Assembly (NCBI RefSeq): GCF_001540865.1 | Contig: NC_033628.1 | Coordinates: 1,736,001-1,800,000, forward strand | Source: Ananas comosus | Taxonomy: Eukaryota > Streptophyta > Magnoliopsida > Poales > Bromeliaceae | Direction: 5' to 3' | DNA: 64,000 bases | In this document: positions 11,561-25,457 of the stretch, one piece after another | Layout of the letters: every line of letters starts with the position of its first letter | How positions within the stretch are numbered: position 1 is the first letter of the stretch | Made by a program: the position numbers and the translations under genes | Notes under the pieces: model-generated | Told to the model about the DNA's origin: nothing | The model's database searches: none | The model's input: only the letters and a program-made list of their open reading frames with translations

Positions 11561-13567
11561 TCTCTCTCTCTCTATATATATATATAGTTGTTTAAAAATA
11601 ATGGGGAATAATAATTCAGGTGAACCATGTGAGAATCAACTAAGCAAGAAAATATCCCCTTGTCTCACGCTTCCTCAACTCAAAATGTAATCTTCTTCGA
11701 GAAATTCACTTCATGAAAAGGCATAATAAAAGAAAAATCTTTTCTCTTTTAAGGTACTAACAAATTATTCTCTCTCAAAATAATAATAATAATAATAATA
11801 ATAAAGCAAAACTGTCAGAAAAGCTAGAAGACTTAAAAAGAAAACATAAGAGGAAAAAATATACAAAGATTTTCTAAACTTTAGTTCTTTTGTAAACAGA
11901 CACTTGTGGTTTCAAAGTTATTTATTATATAATCATTTTGGTTGTACGTGTTGTATATAGTTTTATAAAGCTACAGAACACAAAAAAAAAATAGTATTAC
12001 TTTTGGATACTAATATGTATAAAGAACGATAAAAAGTTGAAGTTTGGTTTAACTTGTTCTTCAATCATCATGCATAATTCAAGGAAGAGAAAAAAATAAC
12101 TTTTTATTATATTTTAAAATTTTGCAGAAACATACGCACGGCATTAAATATAAACATCAGTATAATTGATAAGTTCACTTAGAAAGAGGAGCTTATTGAA
12201 CTATCTGATTCAGTTTAGCGAATGCAATAATTAAAATTAAAAATTCAGACGCCTATTTGCAAAAGCGCTAAAGTTCAGAGACGGCAAAAGCATTTGTAGG
12301 GTAAGGAGTCTATTTCCTTCGCTTGGCTTTTTGTGGAGCGGAAAAAGAGGCGGCAAAAGCACATGGTGCATTCAATTTGGTCCTTTATGTGTAACAAGTT
12401 TACAACCACCCAAAAAAAGAAAAAAAGAAAAAAAAAAAAGAAAGAAGAAGCTAAGCAGCAAAATAAACAGCAGATACTGACTACTTAACCAACCACACAT
12501 CTGCAGGACTGCAATCTTTAGACATAATGCATGCATTTTGCTCCTGATTTCTGAAACAACTTCGACATCCGAAAACTCAGCAAGGTGTCTTAAAAAATAA
12601 TGAAACAAAAGTAGAGCTTTCGAGCTAAGCAAGAAGTTGAAATGGAGAAAATTTTTTGTCGTCGGAGTCTGAGTTCTGAACAGGTGATGCACTTGCAAAT
12701 TCAAGACTTGTTTAGTCCTACTTTTACTTCTTTTTTTTTTTTTGCTATACTAAGAGAAACATAAATACTATTTTAAGATATAAAAGCAAAAGCTTTTATT
12801 TGAGGCTTTGGCCACAAAAAGATGATAATGGATTAATGGGAGGGACTAAAATATTTCTCCCAGTAGCATTACTCCAAAAGGTCCAAATTGTTTTAGAAGC
12901 TTTTCTTTCATAAAAAAGGAAGATTTTTGTGAAAAAAGTTAAATAAGGACTTATTGAACATTTCACAATTAGGCTTAGTTTAGTACTGAGACCTATCTAA
13001 CGCTATTAGAAACAAATAAAGTTGAGAAAAAAATATATAGGGATATGCTTCTGCGTTCTCCGGTGGGACCATAGAAAATATATCGTAACCGACTCATCGC
13101 GATATGCGGAACGCAATATTACTTACGAAAACAAACATGATATTTTTCCAACGTGCAATTCCAAACGAAGCCTTATAAGATGTATTATGGCTTCTTGGAA
13201 AAGCACTTCTGCCTCCACTTGTTGAGCCAAACAGGGTCCTACCTCAAATTATTAGTCTCAAAACAACTGCTCCACAAGAGTGAGATTAGACATAGCCAAC
13301 AAGGGTCCCAGAAATATGACCTACTACCAAGCAATCATTCTGTGAGGCAAAGTATATTCTTTTTTCTGAAATTGACCTTAGCTGTTCCAACAACTTATCT
13401 ACGTTAAAAAACAGCAATGTTGACTAAAAGCTTGAGAGTTAATACCTAATTACCCAAGTTTCAAGCTTAGTTGATTCACATTTTTAATTAAATTCATATT
13501 TAAAAAATAAACGAAGCGAATAGTATGCTATCTTTTTCTTAAAAAAAAAAAAAAAGCAAAATTTGTG
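11561..13567. other. Intergenic DNA, no gene seen
   Basis: AT-rich with scattered simple repeats, including (AAT)n at about 11780-11804. The open frames here are short, carry low-complexity residues and resemble no known protein. I call none of them a gene. Confidence 0.5.
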
Positions 13568-15425
13568 TCATTGACTTCCAATGTGGTTCTGGGCCGAAAA
13601 AATTAAAGCTTCTGCCTCTACCAAGCTGAAAACTGTTGGAGCAATTTGCGTGTAAAAGTTGAAAGTATATTTTTTAACAACTGTACTCAAACACCACTCT
13701 GAAAACACAATCTTTTCGCAAAGCACTTTGCAAAGATAGAAGTGTAGGAACCAATAATTTGATTTAGCAAGCATTCAAAGACAACAATGAGAAAATGCAG
13801 GGACACAAAATGAATTAATTTCATGATATATACTTGCAATACGAATACCTGTTTTGGATCAAAATCCATAAGATGAGATCTGCTTTGTTTTAAAATCTCG
13901 ATTTCGTCCCCCAAATCAAATCCTCTAATATTTGCCTTAGGAATGCTTCACTTTAGTTTTCAATTATTTAGTTTCCTCAATCACTATTATTAAATCAAAT
14001 CTATCAATCACATTTATTGCAAAAGCCAAATAGAGTAGTTAACATTCTACAGTCCCTAATGCATAAGCTCAGGTTAGAATGGTAGAGAAAAGTTCTTGGA
14101 CATCATTTGTTGGACCACATAATATATGCAACAGGCTACAAAATCATTTTCTATAGCCACACAGCAATTTATTAACACCAATTGTCTTTTACCGTCGTCA
14201 CACATAGAACTGTTGCAGTGCCCTTAATGTGTACTAATTTGCAACTGCATAATTTGATAGTTCTGTTACCTACACTTCAGTGCCGAGGCGCCACAGTAAC
14301 ATTGGTAACTTTTCATTTGGAATAACATGGAACAAATGATAAATGAATCCTCACCCAGGCCACAAAATGTAATTTGCATAGAAAAGATCAACATAGTATT
14401 TTTACATATAATCCTCATTAGCACCTTAGAACTCTTTGACCAATGCTTATTCTAATTCCTCATATATAAAAATCCTGTAACCAAACACTAGTTTCTTTGC
14501 CAACATTTATTGTGTGACTCTGTTTGTTGGAGCTACCAGCTACACATTTATGCTTGCTGATCCACATCAGAGAGTAAGCTTAAATGATTGAACATTTGAA
14601 CTTAATGGGTGACTTACAGGCACAGGAGGTTTAGATGCTTGGAACCAAGAATTAAAATAGTTAATTCTAACTCAAAAATACAAATCTCTACTAGATTAAG
14701 AACTGATGAGCAGTAAAAGCAGGATGATTTCGGGGACAATTAAAAGCCTAATGGTATCCGTATCAGGATCTAAATGTACAAAGAGTGAGCAAAGCTGAAA
14801 ATTGCATCGGTTATGATTTGCTGTAGATTGAAGAAATATAAAGCAATGAAGTTTTAGTCAGTAAAGAATAAAGATAACCAAATAATTCGGACTATAAACG
14901 GGCAAAAACTACACTTGAATAATGCTGCAGTAACATATATTTCAGGATAACAAGCACACTTAATCAGAACTCAAAAAGTTAAATCAACAGATTCGAATAT
15001 AAATTGTTTTCCTTCGCATGTTGTTCTACGATAATAGTAAGTGAAAGAATAGCCAAAGTAGAAAAGGCCATCATGTAACAATGTACCGCATCAATTAGAA
15101 AGTACATCCCAGAAGAAAACTGAAACTGCGATTACCTGCTAACCCAGAAACTCTTTCACAGGGGCAAGGGGAAAAAAACCGGCAACAAACCATCGAACAA
15201 TGCCGCTTCGAAACCCCGAGCGATTCAATAAACAGATGATTCTTTTTGCCATGTAATAAGAATTGAAGCAAAGGATCAGAAAGCCCCAATTCTTGGCATC
15301 GCGAGATTATTGAGGTGTTACCCTAATCATCATCATCATTTCTGAAGAAGTCACTTGCTCAGCCAGGGAAGCACAATTTTTTTTTTGCACAACTGGAGAC
15401 TATACAGATGCGAATTAGACCTGCC
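13568..15425 (-). other. Possible untranslated or unrecognised exons downstream of PP2A B''
   Basis: Several stretches look exon-like on the minus strand. At about 15425-15578 there is an open segment after an acceptor-like ATCAG. At about 15105-15350 a segment ends GGTTAGCAG before GTAATC. At about 13853-13930 an open segment reads DEIEILKQSRSHLMDFDPKQ and ends CAG before GTATTC. A segment at 13568-13625 follows TTTTCAG. The phases do not join into one clean reading frame. They could be spliced 3' untranslated exons of the PP2A B'' gene, which has a donor-like TTTTG/GTATTG site 34 bp after its stop, or parts of an unrecognised gene, or chance. Confidence 0.2.
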
Positions 15426-16071
15426 TGGCAAAATTTGTAATTATTCATCAGTGGGGAACGGACGCTGATGGAAAGATCCGTCCAAGGTGAACAACAAGCA
15501 CTCCATATTAAGCCGCTTTTGGTCCAGCTTCAATCTAGCTTCTCCATGGGACCATCTATCTTCAGGCACCAGTAGCTGATTACGGCATAGAATTAGTAGG
15601 TTATAAAATATTAGAACAAGAGTATGAGAAATAGTCAAATTGATGTACTGTTATTATAGTGTAAATGCTACTGATTATTGAAATTTCATTCTCATAATCC
15701 ATTGGAAGTATGAATTTATCTCCTACGGCACTTCACTTTTCATTAGGTCATATTGTTGAGTGCACTATAAAATTATCCTCTAAAATAGTGATAGCTATTT
15801 TATAGAAAATCTTGAAGAGCCTAAAATCAAGTACAGCAGTGCGAATTGTGAATTCATAGAACTCCCTCCTTGCATGCATGTGCATATTGTATTTATACAA
15901 AAAATATTCCTAACACTATGAAATTCCCACAACATTGTTTTACCATATTGTTCACACTTGAAATTTGAAACTACAGCAAGAACATTTTGTAAATAGGAAA
16001 GTAAAACAAACATCAACCGTGAAGCAATAATGCAATACCAAAATCTAAAAGCTGCTCACATTGGTTAGAAT

Positions 16072-19000
16072 TCAGAAGGGTGCCTCGAGTGATTCATCCC
16101 AAACATCGCCACTTCCGTTGGAAGCATCTTCACCATCTTCTTCCATGGACAATCTAATATATTCCCGGTGTGCAAAACGATCCCACTCAGTCAAAGTTGG
16201 ATTTTCACGCTCCTGAATAAACATTCAGATCATTCAGTGCCTCTACATGGTATTGCTCTCAAAAAGCTTCCTCATGAAAAGGAAAAAAAAAAAAAAAAAG
16301 TGGCAGATTGCAGTCACCTGACGAATGAGAAATGGATCACGAGTTTCAAATGCCATAAATTTATTCAGATTAAAAAGGATATTAAAAATATTTCCCGAAA
16401 GTTTGCAGCCTTTCAAATCATGTAGTGTAAAATAGCACTCATTCTGCACAAAGAGAAGCCATTAGGAGAACAGCTAATGTTCACAGATATATAAAAGATT
16501 AAGTGTCGTTTGAATATAAGCGAAGAACCTCTGGTCCAATCATATCAATCATTTGACATAAAATATCCTCAAAGAGTACAGGTTCTTGCGCCATACATTC
16601 CATTCTATGCAGCTGTTCCTCATAAAAAAATTGCATTTCATTGGGGGTAAGTATTCCATTTCCATCCAGATCAATACACTTGAACCTGTAATTATCAGCA
16701 ATGCACATTAACTAAGAGAGAAAAATATTAGAAGATAACATCAACAAGTACTGCTAGTGCGAACATCCAGCTTGAACTGAATATCTTAATATAGAAACAT
16801 AAACATTCTTGAGAACTAATAAAATTCTCTCAACTTTTACTGCTTCAGCAGAAACATAGTGAAAAAGAAGCTAACATGCAAGGATGACTTGTAATACTAT
16901 AATCTTCTGAGAACAAAGGCATCAGGAGCAGGACATCAGCAAGTCAAAATGAATGGCGTGAATTACCAATACTCAAGGCTGGGTTCAGATGATTTATCTT
17001 CCTCCGACAAAATAAAGTAAACAAAATCTTCGTAACCCATTTTCCCTTCTGTTTTGCTTGTGAATTTCCTTGGAATCTATAGTGCAGCAACACAAAAAAT
17101 ATCAAAACACCCAAAACATTAAGTTAATGATACAAACGGAAGGGTGTGAAAAGAATACAAACCTGTGAAAAGATTCTATCAACTATTCTGTAGGTTAGTG
17201 AATGGTTTCCGTATCTGATAAGGTTCTCTTTATCGATCAAAAAATCATGGTCTGTATCAAGCTCCCAAAACTTGCAGTAGATCACATAAAAGTGCTCATA
17301 TGAAAAGTACCTGCACAAAACAAGCAACCTCAGAAAAACTATGTCATTGTGTCGCCTTTTACACAGCGATCTTGGAAACAAAGGGTTCAAATGATGAGCT
17401 GGCTTAAAAAGTAGAATTCTTCTGCAGATAGGAGTTAAAAAGAGTAAATTGTGCTGATGGTCCCCAACTCTCTTTGGTCCTTCTCTTATAGTGGTTCCGA
17501 CAAGACCTTTCTATCATCCTCCGTTCACGTCAACTTTAAATTGATTCACTGTCACGCTGACATGCCAGCCATGTCAGCTTGAGAGATGGCAAAATTGGAG
17601 TAGCAGCCATGTCAGGTTCATTGTAACTCAAAGTTAGACAATAGAGCGGGCTTAATTGGAACACTCATCAAAAGTAAGGATGTCACTAAGGATGTCATGT
17701 GTCTGCTTTAAAAGCCAGAAACCCAAGAGAAACTTCTGGAAAAGTGTGAAGACCAATTTTTCCAAGTTAAGAGCCTCAGAGTCAACATTGTTGCATAATG
17801 CGTAATACATTATCAATATGCAGTAAAGATTGCCAGGAACCTCAAATTTTGCCATGCAAAGCCCACAGAGCCAAGACACAAAGTTTCAAAGGTTTCCAGA
17901 GGTTCCTCAAAATCTGATAGATATTACATACGTAGTCTCAAAAGTCAGGCTAACACATGAAAGATAACTGAATAGATAACAACAATATTTCCCACAAGAA
18001 GAGGGACGTCATAGCAACAGAGACCACTATAATCACATGCTCCGAATAAAATTGGTGATATTATTGTGAAAAGTTTCTACAGAACATCAACTGCAGCTTT
18101 ACTAAAATATATTACCTCAAAACTTTGTTAATATCCTCCTCTTCATCCAGTTGCTGCAGAGCATCAATTAAATTTCCACGTTTCAGTTCTCTGAGAGTAA
18201 GTTGCCCATTTCCAGATCTATTCACAAAGTAGAAAATCCTGTATACTACTGTTTCAGCTGGGAAAAAAATAAATCACATATTATTGACATGGTAGAAATA
18301 ATTTTAAGCATGAATAAAGTACTGCATAGGCAAAAAGCCGAATCTGAATTTTACACTTAACGCAAGAATATAGCCAGTGCAACAATTACCAACAAACTAC
18401 TCAAGCTTGTAAAAGATACGTTCTCAGTTCTAACACGTGAAAGGAATAGAGCATATTATAATATTAATCATTTGGATGTTTTACTACATAACAATGATTA
18501 AGTCTGTTCTAACACGGTCCATTCCATATGCAGAATCAATATACTCCAATGCCAGAGCCAGTAGAGTTTGTTAGATTATTTTCCCTTCTTTCTTTAGCTA
18601 ATGGTAGTAAATATTACTAGCTTGTTGATTTGAAATAATTCTTGCCGTCAGCACCCAGTTTTCTATTTTTAGTTTGACCACAACTTCCGATATTGATATA
18701 ATAATTATGTGCGCCACTATAAGGCATAATCAGTTTCTATTCATACATGCAAATGTAATTAAGTTTGATAAGATTACCAGGAGACTAATTTTACAATTTC
18801 TAGCAAACTAAATCAACCTAATTATCAGTTTGAGGCTTGAGCTAAGCTACATGATACCACAATCATAATGACACTGAGGAACTGCCAAGAAAAACGTCGG
18901 ACATCTATTTTCACCTGTTCCTCCTCTTCCTCCTGTCCTGTTTTGCAGAGCATCCAATCATACTGAAAATCTAAATAGATTTGCTGTTGGTACCTAAGAT

Positions 19001-20086
19001 ACCCTTCTCAAAAAAGGAAACCCTTTCATGCAATTCATAATATCTCGATGATAAGGTAGACCTCTGCCCACTGCCCATAATGCTATTTATGAGACAATCA
19101 AATTCAGAGTTGATCATTTGTTTTGCCAAAAGTCTTTATAAATGTTGATGGCCTTCGATCCATCTCTAATCAGTTTTATTTGAAGTTACCACGAGATATA
19201 TAGCATATATGTCATGCCTCAATGTTGGACTGTGACGCTTCCTCCAAAATGAGTAGGCAGCAAAGTGCTTAGTTATTGCATTTCTAAAATTTCTTCATTG
19301 TTACTCAGATTATCTTGCTAAATTTTCCATGATCCAGAGTCAAACAGGATCCCATTATAAGGTCAAGGAGCGCTGACAAATTAAGAAAAAATAACTTGCT
19401 ATTATCTTCGAACTGGAAGAGAAACATACCATATCTTTCCTGAAACTCAGGTGTGCCTTGTAAGAACTCTAATCCAGGATGAGTTGCCAAAAGTTCTTGA
19501 AGAATAGGCTTAAAATCCTCCTATATCAGTTAAATAGTGTCGAGTCAAGCTAAATTAAAATAATAAGATGCAGTAAATCAAAACATGCAAATTTACCGTA
19601 AGAAATTGAGATAATCAAGATTGCTCCGGTATGAATTGTTCATTATTTTAGCCACTCTTCCAAACCAGTCTAGCCTATTCAAAAAGTAAATCAGATGTTC
19701 CATACTCGCTCATTTCCTGAGCCATGCCAAAATAAGAGGCTTGTATAAGATTGCTTTACAGCCAAACCAAGCTCAAGCAATATGTTGACAGATTGGGCCT
19801 TGTGCAGCCCTAGCAGTCCATAGAAGTTCTATTGCCCCTAGTGTACGAAAAGGCCCAAGGTGCACCAAAGCGCAAAGGGCTGTTAGAGCCTACGTGCAAG
19901 GCGCAGACGCACACCAGAGAAAGGTGAGGCACACTTTATTAAAAAAAAAACAACAATTCCATCTAATTCCCACATACCATGAGTGAGAAAGCAGGGTATA
20001 AGAAAAAACAAAAATTACACCCATCAAGAGAGAGAAAGTTAAAATAGGGTATAACCCTATTTTATTAAATAAAACAGAGAGAGAGG

Positions 20087-20123
<37 letters not shown>

Positions 20124-23100
20124 AAAACATTGTTCTTCTACTAAAAAAAAAAAAGAGAAAGATAAAGAGAGAGAAACAATGTTCTACTTTTAAAAAAATA
20201 GAAATATTGTTTAAGAAAAAAAACAAATTTTAGTACAGTCTATCCTGTTCCCACATATACGCAACAGAGACATAGAGAGAGAGACAGAGAGAGATGAATA
20301 AATGGGAGGGAGGTGGCAGTGGCACTGTGGCAGCGGAGGGAGATGACAGTAATGGAGTCCACAGGAGGGGAGAGGCGAGCCAAGGGGAGGGAAAAAGTGG
20401 AGCAGACGAGCAGAGGTGAGCGAAAGAGAGAGAGAGAGAGCAACTAGGAGATAGATCGAGAAAGAGAGAGCGAAAGGAGGTGACCAAACCCACTTAATTT
20501 TAGGGTTTCTCAACATATTAGTTTAGGATTTAGGGTTTCTTAGTTGTTTAAACCCATTGAACCCAATAAGAGTGGATCCAAACCCCACTATTCTCAAGGC
20601 GTGCCTTACCAGCGCCTCGCCCAAGGCGCCTAGGCGAGGTCGTGTCACCCGAAACGCGGGCCTAGACCAAGTCGCGTCGCCTATACGCCTAGGCGAGCAC
20701 GCGCTTTTTTAAACACAAATTGCCCCACATATAGTAAGATCTGTTTGCATGGAAAAGGAAATACTAGTGAGGACAAATAGTGTGACATGGAATGCTGACC
20801 TGTGTAAGGTAGTTATGATCTGGCTTCTTCAAAATTTTAAATATCTGTGTAGCTAAATCCATGGTCATCATGTTGCCATTGACCCAATAATCAACGAATG
20901 CATCCCTGAATCATTTAAAATACAGGCAAAACAACTCAAAACCGTCAAAAACAGTACCTTTGATGGTAAAATTGCAAGCAACAACACAAAAAAGGGAAAA
21001 GAAATAGTAATAATCAATGACTATCTATATTTGTCACATTAGCTGCATGGATGGTTGACAAAATGCTTGGTCTAGAAATCATACAACCTTCAATGGTAAA
21101 ATTGCAAGCAATCAACCAGAAGTGAAAAAAGAAAAAAGGAATCAATAATCAACGACCATCTATATTTCTCACATTAGCTGCGTGGATGGTTGGCGAAATG
21201 CTTGATCTAAAAATCAGGTACAAATTTGGCATAAACAATTACTATATTAGCAGCGACAATAATAATCTTATCTTAATCTGAAAGAAGCTAGAGGTAATAA
21301 TTCTGAAAAGAACCCTGTAAACTCTAGATTCTTCCCAAGTCCCAACCAAGAACATTCGATCATATCAAGTCCAAGGAGTAGATAAACCCCACCGATGACC
21401 AGCTATAGAAAGAAGAATCACAAAGTTACACCATATAGGTGACAACCAGCAAACTAACCATCACATAAAAACTCAAAGCAGTGGCTTGCTTCTAATAAAG
21501 CCAAACTATATAGTCAAGAAGAAAAGATACCCATAAGCAGTAAAGCCTGAAAACAACAGATTTTAGGATCAACCATCCACTAGCAAGGGCTGACAAGATA
21601 GGTCGGGTAGCAATTGGAGATTACAGGCTATGCGCCAAAGTGTCGAATCTTTGATAGCCCATGCTGTTTCAATTTCTAGCAAGTGCATTAAGTGCGTTTT
21701 TTTTCCTGACACTAGAAGAAAATCATAACTAGCAAAAATTTGTAAATAATACTGGTCGATATCTAAGATAAATTATACAAACACCTAAGAGCAGGTACCA
21801 AACCAACTCATCTTCAGTCCATGAAATCAGAGCCTCGAAAGGCAAAACTAGCATTTCAATATGTAAAAATAAAATTAACATGTGCGGTAACTAAAAAAAG
21901 TTATGGATATTGCAGACCAAGCAAAAATAATTGTATCTTCCATAGCTAACATTCCAAGAAATAGCATTGCTTTTAATACAAGTAATTGTATCTATCACAG
22001 CTAACATTCCAAGAAATAGCATTACTTTCAATTTTACTAAATGGACAGAGCTAACTAAAGTTAATAAAAGTTGGAATGAGCCACGGAGGGCAGACGCTAT
22101 GATTACCTTCTAAAAGTAAAAGAAGAGGCAGTAAGTTTGACAGATTATACGCTGCAAGTCTACATACCCTCCGAGTGAAGAGTAATAATAAGTTCCATAG
22201 ATAAAAGAAAATTTGTACTTCCATCACAAAATTACCACAGTAATAACAATGAGTAAACTAGAACAGGAAAGTAAAAACCCTACAAACTTACCAATTTTTC
22301 CAATAAGTTTACTAAAGATTCAGAAACTACTATTCAGAAAATGACAACCGAATACAACTAGGTGACAAATTCCATACCTTGATACAGTTCCAGTGCCACC
22401 AACATCAATCTTTCTAAAAAGAGCACCGGAGAAGAATGATGGTAGCTTACAAATATCCTTTGCGACGGATTTAAATTCTGAAATTGGCAAAAAGAATATT
22501 AAGAGATTGGGGGTCAAATATCAATGTTTGAAAAGACGCGCCTGAGGCGCGCGCCTCAGCGCCTAGGTGCAAGGCGCTAGTCTCAGTGCCTCAGGGACGC
22601 ACCTCGTGATATTTACGTTTAATGTGTTTACGGTGTGGGTTTTTGGGTTTTGAGTTTATTCAATATATTCTAAAATGTTAAGAAACTTTTTAAAAAATTT
22701 TTCTAATTGAACGCTTTCTTTTCCTTTTCTCTTAGTCGTTCTCTCTTCCACCCCCCAATAGCAATAAATAGCAGCAGCAAAAAGAAAGAAGCAGCGGCAA
22801 ACACTTTAAAGCTGAAAGTTGATACATATTTTTTTTATTTTTAAGCTGAGAACATTTATGCATGCGATTTCTTTACATTTTTATGGCTATTTTGTTTTTG
22901 TATAGCTATTTTAGAATTTTTTAATATAAAACATCCATTTAAAATAGGCTTGTTAAGAGTGTTTTACTTTTATTAGATATGCGCCTCACCTTCTTGAGGC
23001 GCGCGCCTCGCGGTGCGCCTCGCGCCTAGGCTCCATAAAGCCTTTGCGCCTTTTTGCGCCTTGCGCCCTTTCAAACACTAGGGTCAATATTACTGCACAA

Positions 23101-25457
23101 CTATAATGATAAGCTAGCAATATAATTCACCTTGGATTTGAAGACCCTCCCCACCAAAAAAGAGGTGATCAATTCTAGATAGGCATTGCTCTTTCAGATC
23201 CTTTGGAGGTGGGCGCCCATTTTTAAAATAAAACTACAAAGATACAAAGTGCCAGTCAGACCCAAATCGAAGTTTGTCAAACGTTGTTGTGCAAATGTGA
23301 CAAGATTTAATAATAGACTACCTGAGGTATAACTTCTTTCACTGGCTCACTAACAATTTTTAGTGGAGATCCGAAGGATGAAGGTCCAGCTCCTGCGCCA
23401 CGTCTCATAACACGAGGAGATCCAGAAGTGCTTCTAGGAGAAAGAGGAGGAGCACTGCCGGCCGGGAACATTGAAGGCAATGAGCTACTTGCAGCAGCAT
23501 TCGTACTACCAGAGCTGCCAGGAGCATTTAAGGTCACACCAGCTTTCGCGTCTTCAATCAAAGACTTAACCTACAGCAAAACACTAATAATAAGGCATTG
23601 GCACATCTGCAACATTTTGCCATTATATACAGCATTTGAACATTGACATGCAAGAATTACATCACAAAAGGGTGTGACATTTGTGACACAAAGTTAATGC
23701 CCATAATTGCTGCATTTACACAGTACAGAAATATAGCTATCACAAGCAAATTACACATGACAGAGTCCTAGAAAAGGCCTTTCGGAGGCGCCTTGTAGAT
23801 TACGGCAACATATTATAGTGAACTTTTTTGCCTAATCAGCCAGCTAGATCCAAGTGCATCCCCTTTTATGTAGCCAAGGAGCAACAAAATTTAGCTAGCT
23901 CTAGATAAATTTTCATGCGTTTTCTAAGGATGTCAGTATATCAAAGTGCAAAAAACTGCTATTTTTTAGCCTTCAGTGACAATGAAACTTTCATGTCTCG
24001 AATTCATTAACATTCCATACCTGTGTTGCAACTTCACCATATAGGTACAACATTTTGCAAAGAAAGGGTGAGCTCCGAATGAAAGATATTTCAATTCAGA
24101 AAAATAGCATTGACGAGAGTTTTCTCAGAAGCCCATAAAAAAAGAGACAACTTTAAATTAGAATTCAATATAAAACTCAATACAGGTAAATCTAACAAAA
24201 GAAGGGCTTCCATCTGTGACAATGAATCCAATCAATTCACCAATTATACCAAAAGGATCCATATGAAGTGAAATTCAACCAACTACTTAGTTATAACTTA
24301 TTGACTGACATTATTTGACTGAAGTTGCATGAACTTTAACCTGTGATATAGTTTGGACTTGAACCAAAGTGATCGACAACCCCAACCTGACGTAACATAC
24401 AAAACATGCCTGTATTAGCTTGTTTTCCACTGCTTGAAATATTTGGGATTTCTTTGCTTTTATTATTTTTGGTTATTGGGTAGATTGGTTTTGGTGGAAT
24501 CGTAAATTTTGATGAAGAATAACGAATTTATCTCCACATCCTCTCAATTTCTGTTTTTAATTTGATCTGGCATATCTTTCATTGTTTTAAACAATTTGAT
24601 TAGTGAGTTTCAGGATGGCTTTTCAGTTTTCTGATATTTTATCTTATACAAATTATACAACAGTCGGCCTTCCTTGTCCTATGGCAAATGTTCTCACATT
24701 GGAAAGACGCAATCCTACGTATTTAACTGCAATGTCATCATATTAGGCTATAATCAATTGCTCCTAAGATAATATCTTTTGCAAGGCAAGTTTTTAGGTT
24801 GAACAATTTTGATAAACATTTCTTTGCGCAGAACCCTCAAAAATGAAAAACCATAGTTATGCCTTGGACTCATGGCACCTGATACAGCACCTAGAATACA
24901 CCTACTGTCGTCAATCTGAAGTCAGCAATGCATGCAAAAGTGCCTGGACACTAATCTCAAAACAAATCCATGCACCCATAAGTACATCCACAATATGCAA
25001 ATATACACACTTTTTATGCATTTATATCTGGTTTCTCGGTACAGATAAATGCATAGAACACGGCGCACGTCCGTTTTTAATGCACAAATATAATCACACA
25101 TAACTGATCATCTCAAGTTTTGTGGTTATGAAGAGTGCATTGAACGTTATTACTACGAGCCACACTCAATAAAGTTACCAACCCTAGATTGTAAAATCAG
25201 CATTTCATAGATGAAATAAACACCAGCAATCATCATAAATATACCACAGATATATGATCTAGGGTCACCTACGCGACCCATTCTTCGGAACGAAGCAAAA
25301 AAGTTACCAGCTTGGAGGTTTCCGGCAACGAAAGCCACTGCCAATATAGCGACTCGGCGATGCTCGGATTCTCCTTCAGCGCAAGCGACGAAACCTCGGG
25401 AAGCTGCAGCAGCTCCGGATCGAGGGACGCGGCGTCCCTTCCAACATCCGCCTCCAT
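16072..25457 (-). CDS. Protein phosphatase 2A regulatory subunit B'' (EF-hand protein)
   Basis: Third, variable subunit of PP2A trimers, giving Ca2+-responsive targeting of the phosphatase. Twelve exons join in phase to 540 residues: 25457-25308, 23570-23322, 23233-23131, 22477-22378, 20905-20800, 19520-19430, 18257-18116, 17310-17163, 17076-16967, 16685-16529, 16443-16318 and 16212-16072. The length matches the roughly 535-residue plant B'' family. The N-terminal part (51-133) is Ser/Pro/Gly-rich. [10 protein letters not shown], the [20 protein letters not shown] block and the end [10 protein letters not shown] are family hallmarks. EF-hand loops are visible at D332-x-D334-x-D336 and D405-x-D407-x-N409 to E416. 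It resembles the B'' alpha/beta group rather than TON2. The start ATG at 25457 lies in a GC-rich first exon. Introns are long and hold repeat insertions (19.8-20.7 kb and 22.5-23.1 kb). A CT-rich leader lies upstream. Confidence 0.95.
19850..20720. mobile_element. GCGCC/AGGCG-rich insertion in a PP2A B'' intron
   Basis: The left part has AAGGCCCAAGGTGCACCAAA and CAAGGCGCAGACG. The right part (20590-20715) has repeated GCGCC and CCTAGGCGAG words and ends in GCGCTTTTTTAAACAC. A (GA)n block and G-rich DNA lie between. It resembles the better preserved element at 22523-23082, so I read it as a decayed relative; its boundaries are approximate. Confidence 0.45.
20956..21215. repeat. Two-copy tandem duplication, about 129-bp unit, in a PP2A B'' intron
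   Basis: ATGGTAAAATTGCAAGCAA recurs at about 20963 and 21092. CACATTAGCTGC(A/G)TGGATGG followed by (A/C)AAATGCTTG closes each unit. The units differ by scattered substitutions. Confidence 0.8.
21928..22030. repeat. Short tandem duplication, about 62 bp, in a PP2A B'' intron
   Basis: AGCTAACATTCCAAGAAATA occurs twice (about 21942 and 22001). Each copy is preceded by AATTGTATCT and followed by GCATT(G/A)CTTT. Confidence 0.8.
22523..23082. mobile_element. MITE with TGTTTGAAA ends and GCGCC-rich arms, in a PP2A B'' intron
   Basis: The left end TGTTTGAAAAG is matched by CTTTCAAACA at the right. Both subterminal regions are packed with GCGCCT/AGGCGC words: CGCCTGAGGCGCGCGCCTCA on the left, CTTGAGGCGCGCGCCTCGCG on the right. 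The AT-rich centre has no coding capacity. The flanks AATATCAA and AATATTAC do not give a clean target duplication. Confidence 0.7.

Noticed and set aside
12372..12704. 110-codon minus-strand frame
   Set aside because: Low-complexity Phe/Leu/Ser composition over poly-A/T DNA, with no resemblance to known proteins or splice context.
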